Of a DNA stretch of 64,000 nucleotides, positions 52,414-60,060 are shown piece after piece (position 1 is the first letter of the stretch; each line of letters begins with the position of its first letter). Under the pieces are notes generated by a model that made no database searches, was not told where the DNA came from, and saw only the letters and a program-made list of their open reading frames with translations. This stretch comes from Mycolicibacterium tokaiense (GTDB lineage: Bacteria; Actinomycetota; Actinomycetes; Mycobacteriales; Mycobacteriaceae): assembly GCF_010725885.1 (NCBI RefSeq), contig NZ_AP022600.1:558001-622000 (forward strand), given 5' to 3'. A program made the translations under genes and the position numbers.

Positions 52414-52713
52414 ATGTTCGGCAGGATCATCTTCACCGCAGGTGTGGCCGCCGCCGGCCTGGCCTTGGGGACGGCAGCACCGGCTCTGGCCGACGAGAAC
52501 GACGACATCTTCATCAGCGTGATCGACGACGAGGCCATCCCGTATTCGTCGGCCGAGAACGCCATCGGCCTCGCCAAGGCCGTCTGCGAGTACGCCGCCG
52601 CAGGACAGGCGCCCGAGCAGATCGCCGTGGAGATCAGCGGACCCGCGAACTGGACCATCGAGCAAAGCGGCTTCTTCGTCGGTGCGGCCACCCAGGTGTA
52701 CTGCCCCTCCTGA
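52414..52713 (+). CDS. DUF732 small secreted protein
   Basis: A 99-residue protein with a signal peptide (IIFTAGVAAAGLALGTAAPALA) and a DUF732 domain, a family abundant in mycobacteria. YSSAENAIGLAKAVCEYAAAG and GFFVGAATQVYC carry the two conserved cysteines. Function is unknown; related small proteins are secreted or cell-wall associated. AAAGGAGG precedes the ATG, and a hairpin at 52734-52773 follows. Confidence 0.88.
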   Translation: MFGRIIFTAGVAAAGLALGTAAPALADENDDIFISVIDDEAIPYSSAENAIGLAKAVCEYAAAGQAPEQIAVEISGPANWTIEQSGFFVGAATQVYCPS

Positions 52714-52733
52714 TTTACCCCAACCCATTCCAG

Positions 52734-52773
52734 CACCCGCGGGACGTTTGCCGAAAAACGAAACTCGCGGGTG
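52734..52773 (+). terminator. Hairpin after the DUF732 gene
   Basis: Arms CACCCGCG (52734-52741) and CGCGGGTG (52766-52773) enclose a smaller GTTT/AAAC pairing, 20 bases after the DUF732 stop. It is a probable terminator without a T-run. Confidence 0.45.
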
Positions 52774-52850
52774 TTGTGCATTCATAGTCAGTTGTCTGCG
52801 GGAGGGCGCTTCAGCAGCACGGGTGCAGAACATCACCGGCCGTGACGAGC

Positions 52851-53132
52851 TCACTCCCCGTGTTGGTCGTAGTGCTTGACCAGACCCGCCGACTCGGCGG
52901 CGTCGATTTCGCGTTCCCACCCGACCCATACCGCGGCGATGACCGTGACGGCCGTGGTGAACCCGAGAACGGCGGAGACGGTGGCCATGGACCACTGGTC
53001 GGTGACCGCGGCAGCGCCGAGCAGGATCACGACGAACACGGAGGCGAGCGCGAACCGGCGGACGGTCGCCGGATGCCGTTGCGCAATGGTCGACGCGGCA
53101 CCAGCGCTGCGGACCTCGATCAGGTGAGACAT
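52851..53132 (-). CDS. Small two-helix membrane protein
   Basis: A 93-residue protein with two membrane helices (LASVFVVILLGAAAVTDQW and MATVSAVLGFTTAVTVIAAVWVGW) and short charged ends. No known domain is recognised. GTGGAGTC precedes the ATG. It lies downstream of the flavodoxin-reductase-like gene in the same direction, with 79 bases between, and may belong to that operon. Confidence 0.6.
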   Translation of the reverse strand: MSHLIEVRSAGAASTIAQRHPATVRRFALASVFVVILLGAAAVTDQWSMATVSAVLGFTTAVTVIAAVWVGWEREIDAAESAGLVKHYDQHGE

Positions 53133-53211
53133 GACTCCACTGTCGCGATCATTGCTAAGGAAGCGGCCAGAGACCGCTATGAGAACGAACTGAGTTCAGG
53201 GGCCGCATCGA

Positions 53212-54348
53212 TCACACATCCAGGACCAGCCGCGCTCCAACGGTTTTCGCACGCGACACACAGACCAGCATCTGCCCGTCGCGGCGCTGCTGTTCGGTGA
53301 GCAGGCTGTCGCGGTGGTCGACGTCGCCGTCGAGCACCCGCTGCACACAACTGCCGCAGAACCCCTGCTGGCAGGAGTAACCGACATTGGGTCTGACGTC
53401 CCGCAGCGCTGCGAGCGCGGTCCGGTCGGAGGGCACCGGGACCACCTCGCCGTCACCGAGTTGCATCTCGAACGGCGCGCCGTCGACCACGGGCAGCGGG
53501 GAGAAACGCTCGACGTGCACTTCGACCCCCGCATCCACCGGGATCGCCGCCCGCACCAGATCGGTCATCGCGGGCGGGCCGCAGACATACACGGCGGTGC
53601 GCACATCCACCTCCCCCAGTAGGTCAGCGGCGGTGGGGAGGCCGAATTCGTCGTCGGTGCGAACCCGGACTCGGTCACCGTAACCGGAGAGTTCGTCCAG
53701 GAACGGCAGACTGTCGCGGCTGCGGCCGGTGTAGCACAGCGACCACGGCACCCCTCGCCGCTGCGCCAGCCGCACCATGGGCAGAATCGGCGTGATCCCG
53801 ATTCCACCCGCAATGAAGCGCAATGTCTCTGCGCGCGAGGAGGTTCCGGGAATCGGCATCATGAACGCATTGCGCGGTTCACTGATCTCCACCGCATCGC
53901 CGACCGCCAGAGCGTGCGCCTCGCCCGACCCGCCGTCGCGCCCGATGAGCCGAACCGCGATCCGATACTCCCCGCTACGTTCCGGATCCCCACACAGCGA
54001 ATACTGGCGGGTGCGTCCCGACGGCAGATGCAGGTCGATGTGTGCGCCCGGGTGCCAGCGCACCAGCGGCGCCCCGTCGGGCGCCGTCAAGGTCAACTCG
54101 ACGACGTCCTGATCACGCGCCACCTGGCGCGCTGCGGCCACCCTCACCTGCCTGCGGTTGACGGCGGCCGGGAGATCCGGCAGGTCGGCGCTGCCACCCA
54201 ACCGGGTGACCACCGAAACAAAGTGCGGCACAGCCATTCCCGCAATCCGGATCAACAGATCGGGACGCTGCGACCGGTAGAGCCCCGGCGGTGGTTCACC
54301 GGCATACGGCCTGAGAAGACGCTGCAGCAGTTGCCTGCGGTCAGCCAT
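53212..54348 (-). CDS. Flavin reductase/2Fe-2S oxidoreductase (phthalate-dioxygenase-reductase type)
   Basis: A 378-residue electron-transfer protein. A ~65-residue N-terminal extension is followed by an FAD/FMN-binding barrel (RQYSLCGDPE), an NAD-binding domain (AGGIGITPILPM, VYVCGPPAMTD) and a C-terminal plant-type 2Fe-2S domain with ligands in SCQQGFCGSC and a later Cys. Such reductases pass electrons from NAD(P)H to an oxygenase. Its ATG overlaps the upstream ferritin-like gene by eight bases, so the two are translated as a pair and probably form one redox system. Confidence 0.88.
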   Translation of the reverse strand: MADRRQLLQRLLRPYAGEPPPGLYRSQRPDLLIRIAGMAVPHFVSVVTRLGGSADLPDLPAAVNRRQVRVAAARQVARDQDVVELTLTAPDGAPLVRWHPGAHIDLHLPSGRTRQYSLCGDPERSGEYRIAVRLIGRDGGSGEAHALAVGDAVEISEPRNAFMMPIPGTSSRAETLRFIAGGIGITPILPMVRLAQRRGVPWSLCYTGRSRDSLPFLDELSGYGDRVRVRTDDEFGLPTAADLLGEVDVRTAVYVCGPPAMTDLVRAAIPVDAGVEVHVERFSPLPVVDGAPFEMQLGDGEVVPVPSDRTALAALRDVRPNVGYSCQQGFCGSCVQRVLDGDVDHRDSLLTEQQRRDGQMLVCVSRAKTVGARLVLDV

Positions 54349-55228
54349 GGACCGCGCGGGCCGCCGGCGAGGTGGCCAGATAGGCGACCGCCTGCGCCGT
54401 ATCGCCTTCATCGACAGGGTTGTAACTGGGTTTGAAGAGCCGCCCGGCCGCGCGCGCGATCATGCCGCCGGTCGGAATGGCGCCCCGTTTGCCGGAGGCG
54501 CGCAGCTTCCACAACAGTCGCGGGTACCCGAGGTTGGGCAGATCAGGATCGGCGTGCACCAGGAACTTGGTGCCGCGCAAGACGATTCCCACCAGAGCAA
54601 AACTGACGATGACCCCGGACAGGGCCTGGGCCAGGTAATCCATGTTGAAATACTTGGCGACGTTGTACGACACGTGCCGGTGCTCGACCTCCTCGGCGCC
54701 GTGCCAGCGGTAGAGGTCGGCCAATGTGGGGTTGGCGCCCATCTCATCCCAGGAGTTGTTCAACGCCCAGTGGCCGAGCACACCCGTGAAGTGCTCGGCC
54801 GCACACAGCGCATGGGTTCCCGAGGCCAGCGCTTTACGCCGATGCCGTTGCGGGACCTTGGCCATCTGCAGGTCGTACTGCCCGGCCACCCATTCGAGCT
54901 GGGCCAGGAACCGGGCGGGGTCGATTCCGTGCCGCTGCAGGTAGTCCACCAGCACGCGGTCATGGGTCTGCGCGTGAACCGCTTCCTGGCCGACAAAGCC
55001 GACGATCTCTTCACGCAGGTGATCTGCCCGCACGTACTCCAGTGCGTCGGAGAGCAGAGCGCTGAACCACCGCTCGGCGGCGGGCAGGAAGAGATTCAAC
55101 GCGGTGACGGCGTGCGAACCGTAGGGATCACCGGGGATCCAGTGCAGCGGCGCGTCGTCGAGGTCGAACCGGACATTTCGGGGTCGCAACGCCACTTCTT
55201 CGGGAGCTACGCGGTCGGCCGGATCCAT
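54341..55228 (-). CDS. Predicted metal-dependent hydrolase family (PF10118) with ferritin-like ligands
   Basis: A 295-residue protein of the family labelled predicted metal-dependent hydrolase. The sequence itself shows a ferritin-like di-iron pattern: E52, then E82xxH85 with H89 (FVGQEAVHAQTH), E145, and later H176, E180 and H183 (WHGAEEVEHRH). That pattern fits a di-iron oxygenase or desaturase better than a hydrolase. AAGGAG precedes the ATG at 55228. Coupling to the 2Fe-2S reductase supports an oxidative role; the substrate is unknown. Confidence 0.82.
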   Translation of the reverse strand: MDPADRVAPEEVALRPRNVRFDLDDAPLHWIPGDPYGSHAVTALNLFLPAAERWFSALLSDALEYVRADHLREEIVGFVGQEAVHAQTHDRVLVDYLQRHGIDPARFLAQLEWVAGQYDLQMAKVPQRHRRKALASGTHALCAAEHFTGVLGHWALNNSWDEMGANPTLADLYRWHGAEEVEHRHVSYNVAKYFNMDYLAQALSGVIVSFALVGIVLRGTKFLVHADPDLPNLGYPRLLWKLRASGKRGAIPTGGMIARAAGRLFKPSYNPVDEGDTAQAVAYLATSPAARAVHG

Positions 55229-55387
55229 CGGCGGATCGGCTCCTTCCTCTTGGCTACACGTCACCTGAACAGAACGTCGCCAAGGCATACCCGCTTCGCC
55301 GCGGTCCAACAGTGTTTCCCGGGGCCACCGTACGCCGGGAGCGCACAACTATGTTGCTCCGGGGCGGTGACGCACGTGTGACGGTGT

Positions 55388-55425
55388 CTCCACCAGCTCT
55401 CCGCCCAATCTCCACACAACCTCCA
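55388..55425. promoter_or_regulatory. CTCCA direct-repeat array B (11-bp spacing)
   Basis: CTCCA, CTCCG, CTCCA and CTCCA begin at 55388, 55399, 55410 and 55421, exactly 11 bases apart, and end 35 bases before the ATG at 55461. The core CAATCTCCACAC plus CCTCCAAGC is shared with array A at 42214-42240. Confidence 0.6.
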
Positions 55426-55460
55426 AGCCCAGACCCGGGCCGCCGACGACGCTTGGTCAC

Positions 55461-55679
55461 ATGAACGATGACACCGCCACCTTGCCCTTCGGCTACCGCG
55501 TACTCGGCCCGGTTTCCGCCCCCGTCGGCACCATCCTGATCACCCCGTCGACACCACGATCACGCAGGTGGAGTCAGCTGCTGCGCACGTGGGCAGTCCG
55601 CCGCCGGCACCCGGCGCCGCGTCGGCGGCCGGACTTCTTCGAGGCCTCCGCGATGGCCAGGGAGATGCACCGGCTCTGA
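55461..55679 (+). CDS. Small basic protein of unknown function
   Basis: A 72-residue reading frame (starting MNDDTATLPFGYRVLGPVSA) with a basic middle (TPRSRRWSQLLRTWAVRRRH) and a helical end. No family is recognised. Support comes from its position directly behind CTCCA array B and from ending just before the ClC gene on the other strand; no strong ribosome site is present, and it could be a chance frame. Confidence 0.45.
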   Translation: MNDDTATLPFGYRVLGPVSAPVGTILITPSTPRSRRWSQLLRTWAVRRRHPAPRRRPDFFEASAMAREMHRL

Positions 55680-55689
55680 GTCGGCGGGT

Positions 55690-56979
55690 TCAGCGCGGCG
55701 GCGGCGGGCCCATTCGTTCGCCCAGACTGTCGTAGATGGGTGGGGTGCCGGTCAGCGAGGACACCAGCACCGCCGCCGCCGTCGCCGCCAGCATCGGTAC
55801 CGCCACCGACGTGGTGGCCGTCATCTCGATCACCACCACGATCCCGGTCAACGGCGCGCGCACGGTGGCGCCGAAGAAGGCCGCCATCCCCACCAAGGCC
55901 ATCGGGATGGCCAACGCCGTCACCTCACCACCCCACACGGCATCCAGACCCCCGATGAACAGCAGTCCCCACAATGCCCCCAGTGCCAACAGCGGCGCGA
56001 ACAGCCCACCGGGCACCGCGGCGGCATACGACAGCGGGCCCGCCAGGAACCGCACCAGCAGCAGCCCGATGATGACGGGCATCGCCACCTGCTGGCCGCT
56101 GAGGATCATCTGCGTCAGCGGGTCTCCGCCGCCGACCGACAGCGGGTAGATGATGATGGCCAGCCCGATGACGGCGCCGATGATCGCCGCCTTGGCCACC
56201 ACCGGCGGGCGCGGCAGCCGGGCGATGCGGTCGAGGAACCAGATGACGTTGCGGTTGTAGGCCGCGCCCAGCAGGCCGGTCAACAGGCCGAACACGATGA
56301 ACAGCGGCAGCCAGGCCAGATCCGGGGCGGGAATGGCCGCGACGTCGAAATCGGGGTTGTTGCCCAGCATCCACCGCATGCAGCTGACGGCGGTGGCCGC
56401 GGCGAACAACGTCGCCAACACGGCCTCCAAGCGGAAGGACTTGGTGACCTCCTCGAGTGCGAAGAGCGTGCCGGCGATCGGTGCGTTGAACGCGACGGCC
56501 AGTCCTGCGCCGCCGACCGCCGTCTGCATCAGCCGGATGTCGGCATCGGGCAACCGGGCCTGCCGCGCGGACTCCGCGCCGATCACCGCGCCCATGTGGA
56601 CCGTGGGGCCCTCGCGCCCCAAGACCAGTCCCGAGCCGATGGAGAGCACTCCCCCGATGAACCTGGCGGGCAGCACCAACAACGTCGGCGCTCCGACGTC
56701 GCCCCGGTAGACGGCTTCGACGTGCGGGATGCCGCTGCCCGACGCCAAGGGCACCCACCGCACGATCAGCGCCGCCAGGGCTGCGCCGGCAGCAGCCACC
56801 GCCACGGGTACCAGCCAACCCGGTCCCGGCGCCGCATGCGACCATTCGACCAGCTCACCACGGAGCCGGTCGGCGGTCATCAGACACCAGCGGAAGGCCC
56901 CGCCGATGAAGCCGATGAGAGCGCCTGCCACCACTGCAGTCAGGTACAGCAACGCCGTCCGGGTGTGGGGCCGCTTCAT
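55690..56979 (-). CDS. ClC-type chloride/proton exchanger
   Basis: A 429-residue membrane protein of the ClC family. The anion-binding motifs are GSGIP (81-85), GREGP (121-125) with the gating Glu123, and GGLFAP. The proton-path glutamate is kept as E177 in FALEE, and a Tyr in PPIYDSL matches the inner gate Tyr. It therefore looks like a proton-coupled exchanger rather than a channel. No C-terminal CBS domains are present. It lies 14 bases downstream of a small soluble-protein gene. Confidence 0.92.
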   Translation of the reverse strand: MKRPHTRTALLYLTAVVAGALIGFIGGAFRWCLMTADRLRGELVEWSHAAPGPGWLVPVAVAAAGAALAALIVRWVPLASGSGIPHVEAVYRGDVGAPTLLVLPARFIGGVLSIGSGLVLGREGPTVHMGAVIGAESARQARLPDADIRLMQTAVGGAGLAVAFNAPIAGTLFALEEVTKSFRLEAVLATLFAAATAVSCMRWMLGNNPDFDVAAIPAPDLAWLPLFIVFGLLTGLLGAAYNRNVIWFLDRIARLPRPPVVAKAAIIGAVIGLAIIIYPLSVGGGDPLTQMILSGQQVAMPVIIGLLLVRFLAGPLSYAAAVPGGLFAPLLALGALWGLLFIGGLDAVWGGEVTALAIPMALVGMAAFFGATVRAPLTGIVVVIEMTATTSVAVPMLAATAAAVLVSSLTGTPPIYDSLGERMGPPPPR

Positions 56980-56993
56980 TCGGGCACAGCGGG

Positions 56994-57371
56994 TCAGGCT
57001 CCCCCGGTGCCGGTGCCGGCCCACGAGGTCGACGCGTCGTCAGCGACCGCGATGACGGCGTCACCGACGTTGACCGTCACCACGTGGTCCACGAACGGGA
57101 TCTGCAACAGTCCGTGGAAATCGTCGGTCCGGACGAAGGTGTGCGCTCGGGCGAACAACGGCTGTACATCGAACACCCGCACCTGCAGTTGCTCGCGGCG
57201 CAGGATGCCGAGCTCGCGCCCCGATTCCGGGTCGGTGATCACCTGGCCGTCTCCGCACTGGACCGTGAACACCATGCCCGGCAGCACTCCCGCCTCGGCC
57301 CCGCGGTTGATCACCAGGGTGTGGTCGTCCTCGATGAAGGCGACCTGTCCCGACAGCGGCGCCGCGGTCAC
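56994..57371 (-). CDS. Small beta-rich protein, function unknown
   Basis: A 125-residue protein with alternating beta-strand segments (GQVAFIEDDHTLVINRGAEAGVLPGMVFTV and VRVFDVQPLFARAHTFV) that resemble an SH3-like or FlgT-C-like barrel; this is a fold guess only. The GTG start overlaps the stop of the upstream membrane protein gene by four bases, so the two are coupled and probably act together. No enzymatic motif is visible. Confidence 0.7.
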   Translation of the reverse strand: MTAAPLSGQVAFIEDDHTLVINRGAEAGVLPGMVFTVQCGDGQVITDPESGRELGILRREQLQVRVFDVQPLFARAHTFVRTDDFHGLLQIPFVDHVVTVNVGDAVIAVADDASTSWAGTGTGGA

Positions 57372-58084
57372 GAAGCCGCCATGGAATTACTCTCCCGCAG
57401 AAGCGATTTCGACACCGAACCGACTCTGATGCGGGGGCGTGCGGTCTGCTCGTCGCCGGGCAGGTCGATGGCACCGGCGCCGTCCTGTTCGGTGCCCAGG
57501 GTCAGCTCGACAGCGGTCTTGGCCTGGAAAAGAGCGATGACGGCCTGCTGATGACGATCGGTGCCGAAGGAGGTCAAGGCCACAGCGAGCTTCTTGTCGA
57601 CGTACTCGACCGAGCGGTGTAGCTCCGAGGTGGGCACGCTCGGGCGGTCACCGGACTCACTGCGGGGTCCGCTGTGCCAGCGTTGCCCTAGTGCACCGAG
57701 CACCAGCGCGCTGAGCGGGACCACCACCACGGTGCAGATCAGGCTCAGCGTGCCGGTGCCTGTGAGGGCGCCGGCGAGCCCGAACAACAGCGCCAGTAGC
57801 GCCGCACCGAAGAGCTGCAGCGACGCCGGGACCGCTTCGATCGCGCGCCAGGCCCCGGTGACGATCCGCCCGACGAAGCGCGCGGACGCCGCCAGTGCGG
57901 TCCCGATACCCGCCAACGCGATGCGGGCAGCACGGCCGGCCTGGTCGACGCGGTGCGCCGGGGGTGATGGCATTTTCCACACCCGTTGCGCAGTGACCGT
58001 CTCAGCGGTGGGGCTCGTCGGCGCTCCGGAGACGTCCGCCGCAGGGATGGAGTCCTCAGTAGTCACACTGGTCACATCGGCCAC
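57368..58084 (-). CDS. Membrane protein with coupled downstream partner, function unknown
   Basis: A 238-residue protein. Residues 1-50 are polar and Thr/Ser/Pro rich, and two long hydrophobic segments follow (LFGAALLALLFGLAGAL and SLICTVVVVPLSALVLGALG). A soluble C-terminal half (VEYVDKKLAVALTSFGTDRHQQAVIALFQAKTAVELTL) looks helical. I recognise no family. Its stop overlaps the next gene's start (GTGA), and the same-strand order to the ClC gene suggests one operon. Confidence 0.7.
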   Translation of the reverse strand: MADVTSVTTEDSIPAADVSGAPTSPTAETVTAQRVWKMPSPPAHRVDQAGRAARIALAGIGTALAASARFVGRIVTGAWRAIEAVPASLQLFGAALLALLFGLAGALTGTGTLSLICTVVVVPLSALVLGALGQRWHSGPRSESGDRPSVPTSELHRSVEYVDKKLAVALTSFGTDRHQQAVIALFQAKTAVELTLGTEQDGAGAIDLPGDEQTARPRIRVGSVSKSLLRESNSMAAS

Positions 58085-58156
58085 ATCGGTATCTTCTCGC
58101 GGTGGCGCCCCGATGTCTGCCTGACGCGCCGGGACGGCGGGCGTCTTTCCTGAGGC

Positions 58157-59614
58157 TTACGCCGCGGCTGACCCGCTGTCGGAGGACGAGGACGCCTTCG
58201 TTCCGGTGTCCTTCTTGTCCTTGTCCTTGTCCTTGTCCTTGTCGGTGGAGTCCGTGCGGTTGTCGGCATCCGCCTTGTCGGCCTTGGTGTCCTTGTCGTC
58301 CTTGGTGTCCTTCGAGCCGGACGTCGACGTGGTGTCGTCGGAGACGTCGGAGTCGGCGGTCTCGTTGTCCTGGGCGTCCTTCGAGGCGCCGGACTTGCCG
58401 TGGTGGCCGAGGATCTTGCCGAACTCATCCACGGCCGAGCGCAGCCCGTCCACCAGATCCTGTCCCGGGTTCCACTGCGTGGCGCGGGGGGTGGTGTCCT
58501 CGTCGGCGGCATCGTCGTCGACGACGACGACGGGCTCCGTCTCCGGCGGAGTCGACACCGGGTCCTCGACCGCAGTCGACGTGCCGGGCTCCTCGGCAGC
58601 GGTCGTCGGCTGTGTGGTGAGCAGTTGCGCGCTGGACGCGGGGATCTCGTCCACCGCGGCGAGCGTGCTGCGGCTTTCCTGATCTCCGCCCAGCGGGTTG
58701 CCGGTGCCGTCCCAGCCGATGGCCTTGGCGATGATCTTGTTCATCTCGATCAGTGATCCGATGAACCCGGGCCCCTGTCCGGTCGCGAGGTTGATCCGGA
58801 TGAGCGGCAGGCCCAGGATGTCGCGCTCATAGTCCAGGTCCAGAGCGTTGAAGATGGACCCGCCCGGGCTGAGCAGACCGCCGAAGGCGATACCCACCTT
58901 GGTGCCTTCGGGGAACGACACTCCGAACGACGGGCCCAACGCCTCGACCAGCGGGGTGACGTCGACGTGCACGTTCCCGTTGAGGAAGGCGTCGACCATC
59001 TGGGCCGGCGTGTTGACGACGGTGTTCAGCGCCCGCACTGCGTCCGGGTTCGCCGCAGCCAGGTCAGCGATGATCGACTGCAGGTTGGCCGCCAGCACCG
59101 CGATGGGTCCGGCGACAGGTCCCGCGAGCCCCAAGACCACACCCGACAGCGGGGACGCCGAGAAGTCGAGCAGCATCTGACCGGTCGGCGAGATCTGGAA
59201 CAGCAGGTCGACCCCGGGGATCGAGGTGATGATCGGCAGCGCGTTGTAGAGGAACGCGTGCTGAGCGTCCAGCGTGTCGGTCGACGGCGAGCCCGGCGCC
59301 GTGGCCCCGCGGGCGACATTCGTGGCGATCTGCTCGAGGATGCCCACAACGTCGGGGAGCTCGCCGAGGTAGCGGATCTGGTTGGCGATGCTCTGCTGCG
59401 TGATCGGGAACGGTGGATCAAAAGCCGAGGTGGCCAGGTTGCCGGCGTTGAGACCAGCCTTGTCGAAGATCTCCAGCCAGTCCGAATCGGCGGACAAGGC
59501 GACGGCCGGCTCCACGGTGTCCTGCAGCGGAGGCTTGATGGGGGTGGCCGCCATGACGCCCGCGCTCACGATCGCCACACCCGTGACCGCCAACGAACCC
59601 ACGCTCGCGTGCAT
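58157..59614 (-). CDS. GjpA-like outer-membrane porin-family protein with charged tail
   Basis: A 485-residue exported protein with an N-terminal signal peptide (SVGSLAVTGVAIVSAGVMAATP) and a ~330-residue hydrophobic-amphipathic domain similar to proteins annotated as GjpA-type porins in mycolic-acid bacteria. The last ~150 residues are low complexity. An acidic Asp/Glu/Thr stretch gives way to alternating Lys-Asp (TDKDKDKDKDKK), encoded by a short DNA tandem repeat near 58210-58245. The ATG at 59614 fits the signal peptide; the longer frame has no similarity. Confidence 0.75.
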   Translation of the reverse strand: MHASVGSLAVTGVAIVSAGVMAATPIKPPLQDTVEPAVALSADSDWLEIFDKAGLNAGNLATSAFDPPFPITQQSIANQIRYLGELPDVVGILEQIATNVARGATAPGSPSTDTLDAQHAFLYNALPIITSIPGVDLLFQISPTGQMLLDFSASPLSGVVLGLAGPVAGPIAVLAANLQSIIADLAAANPDAVRALNTVVNTPAQMVDAFLNGNVHVDVTPLVEALGPSFGVSFPEGTKVGIAFGGLLSPGGSIFNALDLDYERDILGLPLIRINLATGQGPGFIGSLIEMNKIIAKAIGWDGTGNPLGGDQESRSTLAAVDEIPASSAQLLTTQPTTAAEEPGTSTAVEDPVSTPPETEPVVVVDDDAADEDTTPRATQWNPGQDLVDGLRSAVDEFGKILGHHGKSGASKDAQDNETADSDVSDDTTSTSGSKDTKDDKDTKADKADADNRTDSTDKDKDKDKDKKDTGTKASSSSDSGSAAA

Positions 59615-59730
59615 CCCGACTCCCTCGTCCGCCCGCGCACCCTCTGCCCAGAACCGTACTGAGTATCCCGCACATTGCGAAGGAGTTTGCACTGACGGCC
59701 GCCCGGCACGCCGTCGTTACCGCTCTGTGA

Positions 59731-60060
59731 TCAGGTGCGGCGCTGCTTCGTGTGGCCGGCCGAGCCGGCACGCGCACCCGGATCTGCCGCCGTGACCTCC
59801 TGGACCGGCGATCCCCCGTCGGCCCCGGCAACGCCGGGCGCCCGCGTCGGATCGCCTCCGGAGGGTTGTGCGCCGGCCTCGAGTTCACGCTGGCGCGCCT
59901 CGAGCAGTTCGAGCACGGGGACGCGCGCGGCATGGCCGGCTTCGTGCACCATCACCGCTTCCAGTTGTTCGGCGTCGAGCGAGCGGATCCGGTGCCGCAG
60001 ATCGCCGAGTGCCATCTGGTCGTAGTCGGGCAATGGCAGTTCGTCATGGTTTTTGGACAT
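59731..60060 (-). CDS. Small soluble protein (DUF8129-like)
   Basis: A 109-residue protein with the conserved pattern LPLPDYDQMALGDLRHRIRSL-AEQLE-VM-HE-GHAARVPVLELLEARQRELEAGAQPSGGDPT of a small mycobacterial family (DUF8129-like) of unknown function. The middle is helical and charged; the end is Gly/Ala/Pro rich. GAGGAAGGTGCAC precedes the ATG. It overlaps the end of the NDH-2-like gene by 17 bases, which indicates translational coupling. Confidence 0.75.
   Translation of the reverse strand: MSKNHDELPLPDYDQMALGDLRHRIRSLDAEQLEAVMVHEAGHAARVPVLELLEARQRELEAGAQPSGGDPTRAPGVAGADGGSPVQEVTAADPGARAGSAGHTKQRRT

Noticed and set aside
58200..58250. Tandem GTCCTT units as a possible CRISPR or VNTR array
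   Set aside because: Units are six bases without spacers and lie in the coding frame of the GjpA-like protein; not a CRISPR array. It is kept only as a coding tandem repeat.
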